The position numbers and the translations under genes are program-made. 64,000 bases of DNA from the NCBI GenBank assembly GCA_016841625.1, contig JAENYU010000008.1, positions 63,634 to 127,633 on the forward strand, read 5' to 3'. Within the stretch, counting starts at the first letter, position 1; every line of letters begins with the position of its first letter. The notes under the pieces were generated by a model, which had not been told where the DNA came from, did no database searches, and worked only from the letters and a program-made list of their open reading frames with translations. Below, in pieces: positions 40,886-50,538 of the stretch. The DNA is from Methanobacteriota archaeon. Its GTDB lineage: Archaea > Halobacteriota > Methanosarcinia > Methanosarcinales > Methanosarcinaceae.

Positions 40886-43156
40886 TCATTTCTGCCTGAT
40901 TATATTCTTAACCCGGCGGTCCCATTCCGTGGACTCGAAAAGCTCCTTGAGCTCGGGGGAGTCTTCAATAAAGCAGAAGCCCCAGTAGACCGCGGGCATG
41001 AATTCACGTTTCCACTGTTCTTTTTTCTTTTTGTCCAGGAACTGGTAGGTCTCTTCCGAGGAGAGGCGGTGCACGAAGCCGAGCACTTTCAGGAGTTCCG
41101 GAAGGGTCTTCTGGGCGGAACCGATTTTCAGGCATTTGAGCCGGAAGCTGTCTATCCGCCTGAAATCGGGTTCGAAGCCCAGGGTTTTCAGGATCCTGCC
41201 TTTTTCCTGATAGGAAAGGTGTTTGCTGGAATATTTAAGGGAGTTCAGGGCCTGGAGTTTCAGGAGCCATTCCACTTCCCCGAAGACTTTTGGCTTGAGC
41301 TTTCTCGAGGTGTCTCCAAGGCGGCGGTCTTCGTAGGCTTCCCGCTTGAGTTTGTTGACGGAAGCAACCAGTTCGACAAGTTCCTCAGCATCCCTGGCAT
41401 CCCGGAGCCTGAACCTGAGAGCTCCGCGCATGAGTTCCCGCCTTTCCCGCTCAAAAGCCCCGATGTCCTTTTCCTCGGTCAGGGCCAGCAGGCGGGAATA
41501 ATACCTGACCCGAAGAGCCGTGGGCGGGAGGCGCACAGGGACCTCCACGGGTTCTGTTCCTTCTGCTTTTCCTCTGCCTCTTCCTTTTTCCCTTCCTTTT
41601 CCTCCGCCGTTCCCTTTTTTGTCGGCACCAAAGTCGATCTTTTTCAGCTCGATCTTTCCTTCCCTGATCGCCCGGGCGGCATCCCCTTCGGAGAAGAGTT
41701 CCTCAAGGCGGATTTCGGGCTGGAGCATCTGGATCTGCTCGACTTTCTCCCCTCCGAAAACGCCGTCTCCGAAGCGCTGGTAGAGGGAATCGAGGTTGTC
41801 GGAAATTTCGAAGATGTTTCCCCTCTGCTTGCCCGTGTCCGGGGAGAGCCGGGTTACCCTTCCGAGCTGCTGCTCGAAGAGGCGCATACTGAGGGTGGGC
41901 CTGAGGAGGACAAGGGCTTCAAGGGCAGGGAAGTCGAAACCCTCAATCAGCATGCCCACGGTGCAGAGGATAAAGGGAGCCTTTCCGGGATCCCTGAAGG
42001 CTTCGAGGAGGGCTTTCTGTTCATCTTTCGAGAGTTCCGAAGAGATAAAAGCCGCGTCCTTGAAAGTCCCGTCTGCGCTGTAGTTGTCGAAACTCGTGGG
42101 AAGTACCGGGTCAGGATTATTTTCGAACTCTTCGGCGTCGAGCTCCTCGCTGAAGATTGAGGATGCGAGCTTGGCATGGAAGGCGTTGATCTTCTCATTC
42201 TCGTCACCCACCCCGTAGACCTGTTTCCGGACCGGGGCGCAGAAGACCAGGGTCTTTGCATTTCCCCTCCGGATTTTGGACTCATATACCTCTTTTGCAA
42301 GCCGGGTCCGCCGGATAACTTTCTTAATTTTATCGGCGGTACTGCAGTCCAGGAAAAGGTCCTGCCTGTCAAGTTCGGCCAGGCCTTTTTCAAAGTCAAA
42401 GACCTCAAGGATGTCTTCGCTGCTCTCGGCAATAGTGTACTTCAGGTTAGCCAGTTCTTCGTCCAGGATACATTCGGGCAAACTTTTCCCGTAAACCTCC
42501 CGCATGTCCCCGGAAATCTCGTCCACGAACTTGACGTTACCCACGACCCCCTGGAACGGGGTCGCAGTCATCCCCAGGATCCGGGTCCTGTCCCCAAACT
42601 CGTTCAGGAAATCGTTGCCCCGGTTGTTAATGAAATTGTGGATCTCGTCCACTATCGCAATGTCGGTATATTCCAGAAGCAGGTCTTTGATCTCCGCACT
42701 TTGCTTTCCGAGCACGGTCTGGAGGGAGGCAAAGAGCACAAAGCCTTCAGCGCTTCCATTACTTCCCTTCACCTGCTTTCCTTTCCCTTTCCCGCTCCTT
42801 TCCTCGAATTCCTTAAGTTTATTCAGAAGCTCTTTTCTATCGGTCTTGTATGCCGAAGAAAGGACAGCACTGTTCGGGAAAAGGGGACGGTCTTTTTTCC
42901 TGTCGTAATAGGTCTGGGTCAGGAGCTGGTTATTTCTCGAGACCAGGAAAAGCACGAGCTTTCCCTCCTCATAGTATTTTTGCATGATGTGCTTTGAGAG
43001 GAAGGTCTTGCCCCAGCCCGTAGGGACCTTGATGTAGCCCCTCTGCTGAGTCTCGAAATACCGCAGGATATCCCCGAAGATCTTCTGTTTATCTTTCCGT
43101 AAAGGTTCCAATTCAACGGTTTCCATGCCGACCACGGCCTTATCTAAAATTGTCAT
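40886..43156 (-). CDS. Superfamily II DEAD/DEAH-type helicase
   Basis: A 756-residue helicase-like ATPase. Motif I is IKVPTGWGKTFLSKHI, motif Ia SRNNQLL, motif II IVDEIHNF (DEIH), motif III LGMTATPF. The second RecA domain has GNAKTLVFCAPVRKQV, CTVGMLIEGFDFPALEALVLLRPTLS and motif VI QQLGRVTRL. This is the XPB/type III restriction subunit class. A Gly/Lys/Arg-rich low-complexity linker (about residues 500-530) leads to a C-terminal helical region of some 220 residues without a known motif. No methyltransferase or nuclease gene is adjacent, so a restriction role is not supported; DNA repair or a stand-alone translocase is possible. The ATG at 43156 follows AGGAAC. A second ATG ten codons in is possible. 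Confidence 0.85.
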   Translation of the reverse strand: MTILDKAVVGMETVELEPLRKDKQKIFGDILRYFETQQRGYIKVPTGWGKTFLSKHIMQKYYEEGKLVLFLVSRNNQLLTQTYYDRKKDRPLFPNSAVLSSAYKTDRKELLNKLKEFEERSGKGKGKQVKGSNGSAEGFVLFASLQTVLGKQSAEIKDLLLEYTDIAIVDEIHNFINNRGNDFLNEFGDRTRILGMTATPFQGVVGNVKFVDEISGDMREVYGKSLPECILDEELANLKYTIAESSEDILEVFDFEKGLAELDRQDLFLDCSTADKIKKVIRRTRLAKEVYESKIRRGNAKTLVFCAPVRKQVYGVGDENEKINAFHAKLASSIFSEELDAEEFENNPDPVLPTSFDNYSADGTFKDAAFISSELSKDEQKALLEAFRDPGKAPFILCTVGMLIEGFDFPALEALVLLRPTLSMRLFEQQLGRVTRLSPDTGKQRGNIFEISDNLDSLYQRFGDGVFGGEKVEQIQMLQPEIRLEELFSEGDAARAIREGKIELKKIDFGADKKGNGGGKGREKGRGRGKAEGTEPVEVPVRLPPTALRVRYYSRLLALTEEKDIGAFERERRELMRGALRFRLRDARDAEELVELVASVNKLKREAYEDRRLGDTSRKLKPKVFGEVEWLLKLQALNSLKYSSKHLSYQEKGRILKTLGFEPDFRRIDSFRLKCLKIGSAQKTLPELLKVLGFVHRLSSEETYQFLDKKKKEQWKREFMPAVYWGFCFIEDSPELKELFESTEWDRRVKNIIRQK

Positions 43157-43631
43157 TTCTACGCTGTTCCTGCGCTTTCTGAATGAATCATGCTTTTTGG
43201 GATTTTTTTGGAATCAATGCAAAGGCTATCAAGCATCCTTCCGGAAAACGGTATTAATACCGCACACAAACGAAAAATATTGAAAAATAATCCCACAATC
43301 TGTCCGGGCCCCTTATCCATACCAGTCAGAAAGTATAATCAAGGGTTTTATCGCCAAAAGTAAGCTGAGATTCAATTATAAGCTGAGATTCAATTATAAG
43401 CTGAGATTCAATTATAAGCTGAGATTCAATTATAAGCTGATATGCAATCAATTGATCGGAGAGATATATAAATTATTCCAGATTACAAAGAAAAACTTAA
43501 ATCATGAGCAGGGATTCTGACTTATTATTTCGAACCTATTATTTCTGACTTTGCTTTTTACTTATTATCCCTTACTTTTTAACCCTGCTCTATAAAGGGA
43601 AAAACGGAAAGAACCGGAAAGAACCGGAAGC
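43157..43631. other. Spacer with 18-bp tandem repeat
   Basis: Holds the repeat at 43362-43433 and otherwise AT-rich sequence. Direct repeats tattatttc and tttttacttattat lie near 43520-43575. No gene seen. Confidence 0.4.
43362..43433. repeat. 18-bp tandem repeat, four copies
   Basis: Four perfect copies of aagctgagattcaattat followed by a partial variant (aagctgatatgcaat). Confidence 0.92.
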
Positions 43632-45545
43632 TTAAAGGAACTTCGGTCTTTCCGAGAGGTATTTTGCAAGCGGGAGTCCCTTGTAAGGCTTGCCTGCGGT
43701 TTCGGCCCTGATCCTTTCTTTGAGCTCTTCCGTGGTCATCTGGATTTTCATGGGCTTTTTCTGTTCGGATTCGGCCCTTATGGTCACGTTGATGGTTCCA
43801 TCCTCGACTTCCTGATCCCCGATGACAACCACATACGGGGTCCATTCCCTGCCGGCTTCCCGGATTTTCTTTCCTATGGAAAGTTCCCTGTCGTCAATGT
43901 CCACCCTGCAGCCCAGCTTCTTTGAAACTTCTTCTGCAAAGTCCATATGTTTTTCGGAAATTGTGATGATCCTGACCTGAGTCGGGGAGAGCCAGACCGG
44001 AAACATGGGCACCTTCCCTTCCTCGGTTTCCATGGCGGCCTTTTCAAGGAGAGCGTAGATGCAACGCTCGATTGCCCCGCTGGGGGAGCAGTGGAGTACG
44101 GTGGGCCTTTCGGCCTTTCCTTCGGAGGAAATGTAAGAGATATCGTAACGTTCGGCGTTTTCCACATCGATCTGGACGGTGGAAAGGGCACTTGCCTTGG
44201 AAAGGGCGTCTACGAAATTGAACTCGAACTTGAGGACGAAGTAGAAGAAACGGGTGTCCCACATCTCCACCAGCACGGGTTTGTCCACGGTTTTTACCAT
44301 GGAGTTAACCAGGTCCCTGTTCGACTCGTAGAAGTCTTTCGTGAAGCGGATTGCGACTTCGTAGTCATCGATTCCGATTCCCATGTTATCGAGCACGCTG
44401 ATGCAGAGCTTGTACTGCTGCATGAACTGGTCCACGGCCTGGGCCATGTCCGGGCAAAGGGAGTGCATATCCGGCATGGTAAAAGCCCTGAGCCTTCTGA
44501 GACCCACGAGTTCTCCCCGCTGTTCCTTCCTGAAACTGTAGCGGGTCATTTCGATCATTTTCAGGGGGAGGTTCCTGTAAGAGATCGTCATGTCGTGGTT
44601 CATCAGGAACTGCCCGAAGCAGGCTGCAAAACGCAGGAACATGTGGCGCTTGTCCGACTCGATGGAGTACTGCCGGGCAGGGAACCTGTCCAGGTACTTT
44701 TTCAGGGTCGGGTGGTTCATGTCGTACATCAGGGGGGTTTCAACTTCCATGGCCCCGAACTCGGATGCGACATCAAGCACGTAGTTTTCCATAAGGGACT
44801 TGACAAGCCTGCCCTTGGGATAATAACGCATGTTTCCTGAATCAGACCCCGGTTCGTAGTCGGCAAGCTCAAGCCTGCGCATGAGTTCCACATGGGGAGG
44901 GGCTTCCTTTACTGCCCTGCTTTTGGAAATCTCGTAGTCCACGAACTGCTGGAGTTTCGGGTAAGGAGAAAGGTCAAAGCCTTCAACCTCATGGAGTTCC
45001 CCGTCAGGGGTCAGGATGCGCCAGTAAGACCTCGCGGTACCTTCAGCTTTCAGGGCTTCGGAAACTACTTCTTCCTTTTCTTCAGCTACAACGACCTTTT
45101 CCCCGCATACGGCAGGAGCTGCCCCTTCAGGCCGGATGGACCGGGACAGTTCGGAGAGGGGGTGGCCCTTACAGCTGATCTTGAAAGCTTTGTACCAGCC
45201 GAAGGGAGCGCGTTTGACCTCATACTTACCGGAAAGGGCAGCTTCGATGCCTTTCAGGACTTTAATAGCCACTTTTGGCGAAGAGAGGTCCGAGCTTAAG
45301 TGAGCGTAAGGATAGAGCATTATCCGGTCGGTCTTGACCTGGGATGCAAGCTTTTCGATTTCCGAGACCGCCTTTTCGATTGTTTCTTCGGGGTTGGTCT
45401 CGTCTGCACTCTCCACAGCCATGAACGCGGTGAGGGCTTCTTCAAGCCTTCCAGACTTTAAGGAGTCTTCGATTTTTTCAGCTACCGGAGTCTGTTTTTT
45501 GGTTTCGTATTCTATATAATCAGAATGAATGAGTAATAATTGCAT
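43632..45545 (-). CDS. thrS: Threonyl-tRNA synthetase, archaeal type
   Basis: A 637-residue class II aminoacyl-tRNA synthetase. The N-terminal domain ([59 protein letters not shown]) is the archaeal editing domain related to D-aminoacyl-tRNA deacylase, unlike the bacterial TGS-HxxxH domain. The catalytic core has motif 2 ([25 protein letters not shown]), the zinc-site Cys (RFAACFGQF) and motif 3 ([20 protein letters not shown]). The anticodon-binding domain ([28 protein letters not shown]) closes the protein. Full length and single copy in the window. The ATG at 45545 opens the editing domain directly. The 475-base upstream spacer shows no leader structure I recognise. Confidence 0.96.
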   Translation of the reverse strand: MQLLLIHSDYIEYETKKQTPVAEKIEDSLKSGRLEEALTAFMAVESADETNPEETIEKAVSEIEKLASQVKTDRIMLYPYAHLSSDLSSPKVAIKVLKGIEAALSGKYEVKRAPFGWYKAFKISCKGHPLSELSRSIRPEGAAPAVCGEKVVVAEEKEEVVSEALKAEGTARSYWRILTPDGELHEVEGFDLSPYPKLQQFVDYEISKSRAVKEAPPHVELMRRLELADYEPGSDSGNMRYYPKGRLVKSLMENYVLDVASEFGAMEVETPLMYDMNHPTLKKYLDRFPARQYSIESDKRHMFLRFAACFGQFLMNHDMTISYRNLPLKMIEMTRYSFRKEQRGELVGLRRLRAFTMPDMHSLCPDMAQAVDQFMQQYKLCISVLDNMGIGIDDYEVAIRFTKDFYESNRDLVNSMVKTVDKPVLVEMWDTRFFYFVLKFEFNFVDALSKASALSTVQIDVENAERYDISYISSEGKAERPTVLHCSPSGAIERCIYALLEKAAMETEEGKVPMFPVWLSPTQVRIITISEKHMDFAEEVSKKLGCRVDIDDRELSIGKKIREAGREWTPYVVVIGDQEVEDGTINVTIRAESEQKKPMKIQMTTEELKERIRAETAGKPYKGLPLAKYLSERPKFL

Positions 45546-46014
45546 TGAATCACCTGTGCTCTCTGAACCACTGGAGTCAAGTTCCAGATTAAAGTTAGGT
45601 TTGTTGATTAATTTTTTGATTGCATGCCTTTTGGGAGCATGCGGCCTGCACAGCGGGCCGGTTCAGGTTTCCGAAAATTAAGTAAGAATATATGACAGTC
45701 CTAACAGCGTACAGTGATATAAAGCAATCCCTTTTACCGGAGTTTTTTCCGTTCACAGGGACGGAGATCCGGTAAAATTCCGATAAAATTAAAGACTGTT
45801 GATGTTTTTGGACGAAGAGGTGATACGTAGTACACCCCGGTCCAGGAACTCCCCGGGCCCAGGAACTCAGCAGAACCGGAATAGATTACGGTATTTTATC
45901 AAATCGAATTTGCTGTGTGACCGAAAATAAGTGCGGGATAAAACTCCATAAAATTCAAATTTTTTTAGGATCGCTCACAAGCTTTATTTTTAATAAACAC
46001 GTTTGAAAAAACAG
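45546..46014. other. Upstream region of thrS
   Basis: AT-rich, without a supported gene. Includes the probable thrS promoter and, at 45983-45998, a TATA-like tttatttttaataaac that could drive the candidate RNA at 46015. Confidence 0.35.
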
Positions 46015-46140
46015 TTAGGCGATGAGAAAATTATTAGAAAAGTGTCCGATAGGAGCCCGATGTTCCCACTTTCCGGCTCCTACCAATGATCCAACCCATG
46101 AGATTGAGAGGAAACCCTTTAACTCTCAATCTACATTTTT
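46015..46140 (+). ncRNA. Candidate small RNA with two hairpins and a poly-T terminator
   Basis: After the TATA-like box at 45983-45998 come two perfect stems: TAGGAGCC (46050-46057) with GGCTCCTA (46075-46082), and GATTGAGAG (46102-46110) with CTCTCAATC (46123-46131). The second is followed by tacattttttt, the shape of an intrinsic terminator. No gene follows on the plus strand. A frame of 69 codons (46022-46231) overlaps but has no ribosome binding site and runs through both stems. Family unknown; could also be a mobile-element end. Confidence 0.4.
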
Positions 46141-46556
46141 TTATAAGTACGTGAAAATATATATCATAATCGCTTCAAATTCAATGCGCCCTTTAAACGG
46201 TTTAATTAAAATGAATATTATAAAGGTATGAAAATATCCAATGCCGTTAAATTTTTTGAATTAAACTTCATGAAGATGGATTGCTCAGTATTAAAAACCA
46301 TCTCAAATGGCATCATGGGATCCCGGCTCGGCCAGGGAGAATACCGATAGCTTTCGGGATATCAGGTAACTCCCCGGATTTCCCTAAGCTCCAATCTTCC
46401 AGGAAAGCGCAGGTCATACCTGCCTTTAAGTTCCCCCCTTTACCGGGCTTTTTCCCTTTTGCAGGAAAAGGAAAAACGATACAGGGCAACACAATAGAGA
46501 GAAAAGGCAGTAAATGCAGAAAAGACAATAAAGACTCTTTACTGCACCAGGACTCT
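46141..46556. other. Spacer downstream of the PerM-like gene
   Basis: About 415 bases with no supported gene. The frames crossing it on both strands extend into the PerM-like gene and are shadows. Confidence 0.35.
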
Positions 46557-47675
46557 TTATTGCGTCTTTTCACATGTCTCTTTCTTACAGGTGTACCCCA
46601 GGTTCTTAAGGTTGGGATCAGCTTTTTCCATAAGCTCGGGATGTATTGTCTCCTGGTAAACCTTGTACGCCGCCACCAGAGCCCCGAGCAGGATCGGAGC
46701 TGCAAAAAAGCCCGCAATTCCACCAACGAAAGCTCCTCCCAGGAAGGCAAGCATCAGGAATACGGGATGGATATTGGACTTTAGACTGGTCAGGTAGGGG
46801 CGGAGGATAAGTTCGGGGGGGCCGTAGATGACAAGGGAGGAAATCACGAAAAAGATGAACGCACTCTCGAAACCCTGTTCGAAGTAGCGCAGCACCGTCA
46901 GGGGGACCAGCACCATGTACCCGGCAAAGAGTGGAATTATCGATGCTATGAAGATAAGGGTTGCAAGTGCAAGCACGTGTGGGAGCCCGAAAGCATAGAA
47001 AATCACAACAGAAGTAACACTTACGATCAGGGCTGCATAGGCGTTTCCTATGAAGATGCCGGTCAGGATAAGGTCCAGGTGGGATGCATATCTGTTTACG
47101 GTACCCTGGTATTCCTCAGGCACTACTGCAAGGAAGGCACAGTAAAGCCTGTCTCCGTCGGAAAGCAGGAAATAGCAGAGGATTATGGAGACTATGAAAT
47201 TTATGATGAACAAGCTTATGCTCTGGGCATAGGAAATAATTCCTATCCCCCCGATTGCAGGGAGAAGCGAGGAAAAAAGGGACCATAAAGTTGCATTAAT
47301 CTGTTCAAGGTACTTCTCCGGGATTTCCAGAGCCCTCACAAAGTCAAAGATACTGCCGATGACCGCGGTCTGGTTGTCAATAACCCAGGAAAGCTGGTGA
47401 AGGATCTCAACAATCCCTGCTCCGATAATGAATATGATGGGAACGAATATGCAGATACTGGCCATCAGAGACCCTAATTTCCTGCGCCTTTTGAACTTCA
47501 CGCGGATGGGCCTGGCAATGTAAGCAAACACTAGCCCCAGCACGATCCCGTCTGCCAGGGGGAGCATTATTAAAAAGCCGAAATACAAAAGCACGGCTAT
47601 TGCCAGGGCCACTGCGATCTTCCAGCGGCTGGCAATCAACTGGCTAACTCCGTCATAGGGTTGATCGAACTTCAT
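46557..47675 (-). CDS. AI-2E/PerM family membrane transporter
   Basis: A 372-residue membrane protein of the AI-2E transporter (PerM, DUF20) family. About eight hydrophobic segments, including the N-terminal VALAIAVLLYFGFLIMLPLADGIVLGLVFAYIARPI, a central amphipathic soluble section (residues about 80-140), and the conserved C-terminal block FGLPHVLALATLIFIASIIPLFAGYMVLVP with GPPELILRPYL and FLGGAFVGGIAGFFAAPILLG. Members include exporters of AI-2 and Na+(Li+)/H+ antiporters; none of these can be assigned. A short hydrophilic tail with CKKETCEKTQ follows. The ATG at 47675 is adjacent to the family start. Upstream lies an 11-bp GTAC repeat cluster. Confidence 0.88.
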   Translation of the reverse strand: MKFDQPYDGVSQLIASRWKIAVALAIAVLLYFGFLIMLPLADGIVLGLVFAYIARPIRVKFKRRRKLGSLMASICIFVPIIFIIGAGIVEILHQLSWVIDNQTAVIGSIFDFVRALEIPEKYLEQINATLWSLFSSLLPAIGGIGIISYAQSISLFIINFIVSIILCYFLLSDGDRLYCAFLAVVPEEYQGTVNRYASHLDLILTGIFIGNAYAALIVSVTSVVIFYAFGLPHVLALATLIFIASIIPLFAGYMVLVPLTVLRYFEQGFESAFIFFVISSLVIYGPPELILRPYLTSLKSNIHPVFLMLAFLGGAFVGGIAGFFAAPILLGALVAAYKVYQETIHPELMEKADPNLKNLGYTCKKETCEKTQ

Positions 47676-47974
47676 TTTCTTTACCGGATAATTACTTTCT
47701 TCCGGAGGAGTTTATTTTTCCATTCCGGCAAGATAATTTCGTTTACGAGGATTCATACAATAATTCAGTTTATGGGTTCATACGAGAATCCATAAGATAT
47801 AAGATAATTAAGTTTACCAGGATTTATACGAGAATCCAATTTACAGTAATTCATTTTTAAAACGCCGACATCTACTAAAGCCTCTGACATTCGAGAAATA
47901 TAATTATAACCTATTTTAAAATATTACAGTTAACCTGGCAGCCCATTCCTGAACCACTTTTCCACTGATCCATA
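47676..47974. other. Upstream region of the PerM-like gene
   Basis: AT-rich with degenerate repeats (gtttac-agga/gg-ttcatacgagaatcc, 47740-47830). No gene seen; it should carry the promoter. Confidence 0.35.
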
Positions 47975-48051
47975 ATCAGTACTTGATCAGTACATGATCA
48001 GTACGTAATCAGTACATGACCAGTACATAATCAGTACTTGACCAGTACTAA
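47975..48051. repeat. 11-bp iterated repeat with GTAC centre, seven copies
   Basis: Seven copies of a(t/c)cagtac(n)t(g/a), each centred on a GTAC palindrome, in strict 11-base phase (about one helical turn). They start 11 bases behind the stop codon of the PAPS-reductase-like gene and about 300 bases before the PerM-like gene. Confidence 0.85.
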
Positions 48052-48061
48052 TATAACGTTC

Positions 48062-50356
48062 CTAGATTTTTAATTTTTCATCAAAGTCCGGGACAAGCCT
48101 GTCAAAATACCTGGTCACCACACAGGCCTCCGTACACTTGCCGCAGCTAATACAGGCTTCACTTACACGTACCTCATTCCCGTTGACCGAAACCGCACCC
48201 ACAGGACAGGCTTTCTCACAGATCCCGCAACCGGTGCAGCGGGAAAGCCTTGCGAACTGTTTTGCAGTCTCCTTAAAGAGGGAAACTGCCCTGGCTTTCG
48301 TGTCCGAGCTTACCAGCAGGTTGCCGTTTGAAAAGAACTTCACTGTCCCGGAACCGGACTTTACTAGCAGCATGCCCAGTTCCTCCGCCCGGACCACCGG
48401 ACCCAGCACGTTCAGGAATTCGGCAGCTTCCTTCAGCCTGATCCCTTTTACTCCGGCTTCCACGGAAAAGCCCCCTGCCTTGCAGGGAGAAATCCCGGAA
48501 ACGACCTCGATTTCAAAGCTTTCTTCACTTTCCTCGGGGCGCAGGGAAATTCCAAGTTCCTCTGCCAGCCTGAGCATCTTGGGGGGAAGTTCCTTCCAGC
48601 GCCAGAACCCGTGCTCGACGAACTTTTCCGAAAGTCCCCGGCTTTTTGCCCATTCAAGGAGAAAAGCGTTCCACCTCTCATGCATCTCCGGGTGCAGTTC
48701 CTTCACCCTTTCGTATTCAGCCGCAAGGGCGGAAGGACAGAGCCAGCAGCCGACCCGTTCAAAGCCCAGGTCATACAAAGGGTTGTAGGCAAGCCCCCGC
48801 CAGTGGATATAAAGCCAGACCTCAAGCGCTCTCCAGTCCCGGATAGGGAAGATGTTGAGCTGGTTCGGGACAAAGGGGTTCGTTTCAGTGGCTGCGATTT
48901 TTGCCCTTGAGAAGGACTCATGCTTCCTTTTTCCGTCCACGGTCAGGTATGCAACGGGATCTCCGCCCTTCCCGGCTTTACGGGCAGATGCTTCAATTCC
49001 ATTCCCGGCCCGGGATCCTTCAACTCCGTTCCCACGAACATTTTCTCCTGCTTCAATGTCTCCTGCAGACGCCAGCTTGCAGACCTTGCAGCACCAGCGA
49101 AAATCTTTTGCGGGGGGCCCGAAACTGTCCACATTCTCCCAGAACGCATCTCCCGAATTCATCTCCTCGAAAGGAACGCCTCGCTCCCGGCAAAACTCCC
49201 TGGCAAACTCAACTGTTTCCGGAAACTCGATCCCGGTGTTCACGAAGAAAGCCTTAAACTCCTTTTTCTTGAGGGCCGCCCCGGTCAGGTCAAGTACCAC
49301 AAGGCTGTCTTTGCCCCCACTGAAGGAGACGTAGACCGGCAGTTCCCGGTACTCTTTCCTGTTCGCAAGGCCCCGGATGGTGTTGATGGCGTTTTTCCCG
49401 AGGACCTGCAGGTGTTTTTTGTTTGCCTCGATGCAGGAGGCCATGGAAGGGACTTTCTGGTGGAGAAAAGCCTCCATACTGTCGATTTTTCTTACCCGGA
49501 GGACTTTTTCGGCGGATTCCGAATCCTTTTTAGAGCCAAATTCCGAACCGTCGATGTAAGAAATCCCGTACCCACTCAGGCTCCCCGCGCTTACCAGCAC
49601 GAAGTCTCCTGCCTTTATGTCCCCGGCAAAGGATTCCACAAGCCCGGCTTCCAGGTTTTTTCCGTTCAGGTGCTTTCCGGTTTTCTTCAGTTCGATCTTT
49701 TTCCCTGCCCCATGTCCGAGCAGGATTTTTGCCCCTTCCAGGGAGGGCTCAAACACGTAGTCCATTTTAGAAAGCTCAAAACGGAGCACACCGAAGTGCA
49801 AACCGTCCACGATAAGTTCGTCGGTCTTGTCCTCCCCCGGGATTTTGTTCAGGAGGAGAATCCGGTCCCCCAGGGGGTCGCAGCCGAAAGCCGACAGGAG
49901 CTCCCTTCCCAGGACTTCCCGCTCGTAAGGAGAGCAGAAACGGACATCTGCCGGCTGGGAGAGGGTAATTGCAAAACCTTTCGTGCCGCAAATCCCGCAC
50001 TCCTCCCCTATCAAAGGCAGGTTGCACTCCCTGCACCAGAAAATGCTGTCATTTTCGTACTCGAAACGCCTGCCTGGTTTTTTTCCGGACGGCTTTTCCG
50101 AAGATTCCCCGGAAGACTTCCCCGAAGGCAAAGGCTTCTTCTGCTTAGTCCTGTTTTCCGGGCTGCGCTCCTTTGTAAAAGAAGACCTGCCGGATTTATT
50201 CGGGTTTTTTTTCCTTGAAGCCTGAACCTTTTTGTCAGTCTTCTTGTCAGTCTTCTTGTCAGCTTTCTTGTCATGAGTCCCGGGACTTTTATTTCCCGGA
50301 ACTTTTCCCGGCCTTTTTGGGCGAGGAGGTCGGAAGTTGTCTTTTTTCTGTGGCAT
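48062..50356 (-). CDS. Multidomain PAPS reductase-like PP-loop protein with PUA-like and ferredoxin domains
   Basis: A 764-residue protein with a domain chain. A Lys/Arg/Ser-rich disordered N-terminus (about 95 residues) comes first. A zinc ribbon follows (FWCRECNLPLIGEECGICG). A PUA-like domain (residues about 190-290) contains HFGVLRFELSKMDYVF and AGDFVLVSAGSLSGYG. The PP-loop/PAPS-reductase domain has ELPVYVSFSGGKDSLVVLDL, FRWCCKVCK and IFPIRDWRALEVWLYI with GCWLCP. The C-terminus carries two [4Fe-4S] ferredoxin motifs (CTGCGICEKACP, CISCGKCTEACV). The PUA and zinc ribbon suggest an RNA or sulfur-transfer substrate rather than free PAPS, so tRNA thiolation or sulfur assimilation are both possible. 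The ATG at 50356 is preferred to the GTG at 50365; neither has a clear ribosome binding site. Confidence 0.85.
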   Translation of the reverse strand: MPQKKDNFRPPRPKRPGKVPGNKSPGTHDKKADKKTDKKTDKKVQASRKKNPNKSGRSSFTKERSPENRTKQKKPLPSGKSSGESSEKPSGKKPGRRFEYENDSIFWCRECNLPLIGEECGICGTKGFAITLSQPADVRFCSPYEREVLGRELLSAFGCDPLGDRILLLNKIPGEDKTDELIVDGLHFGVLRFELSKMDYVFEPSLEGAKILLGHGAGKKIELKKTGKHLNGKNLEAGLVESFAGDIKAGDFVLVSAGSLSGYGISYIDGSEFGSKKDSESAEKVLRVRKIDSMEAFLHQKVPSMASCIEANKKHLQVLGKNAINTIRGLANRKEYRELPVYVSFSGGKDSLVVLDLTGAALKKKEFKAFFVNTGIEFPETVEFAREFCRERGVPFEEMNSGDAFWENVDSFGPPAKDFRWCCKVCKLASAGDIEAGENVRGNGVEGSRAGNGIEASARKAGKGGDPVAYLTVDGKRKHESFSRAKIAATETNPFVPNQLNIFPIRDWRALEVWLYIHWRGLAYNPLYDLGFERVGCWLCPSALAAEYERVKELHPEMHERWNAFLLEWAKSRGLSEKFVEHGFWRWKELPPKMLRLAEELGISLRPEESEESFEIEVVSGISPCKAGGFSVEAGVKGIRLKEAAEFLNVLGPVVRAEELGMLLVKSGSGTVKFFSNGNLLVSSDTKARAVSLFKETAKQFARLSRCTGCGICEKACPVGAVSVNGNEVRVSEACISCGKCTEACVVTRYFDRLVPDFDEKLKI

Positions 50357-50538
50357 GGGTAGCACTGGTCTGATTCAGAGAAAACGGTTAAGTAAGTTAT
50401 CGTTCAGTTTTTCAGGAAGGATACGTTTATCGGTATATCAAATTACCTGCAAGATACGCACAATACCTGCAAGGTACACAGAACCTCTATTTATATATTA
50501 AGATTGATATTTTAATATTGCTATTTGAAGGCCAAAAA

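Noticed and set aside
46022-46231. 69-codon plus-strand frame
   Set aside because: No ribosome binding site, and it runs through two perfect RNA stems and a terminator. A small RNA explains the region better.
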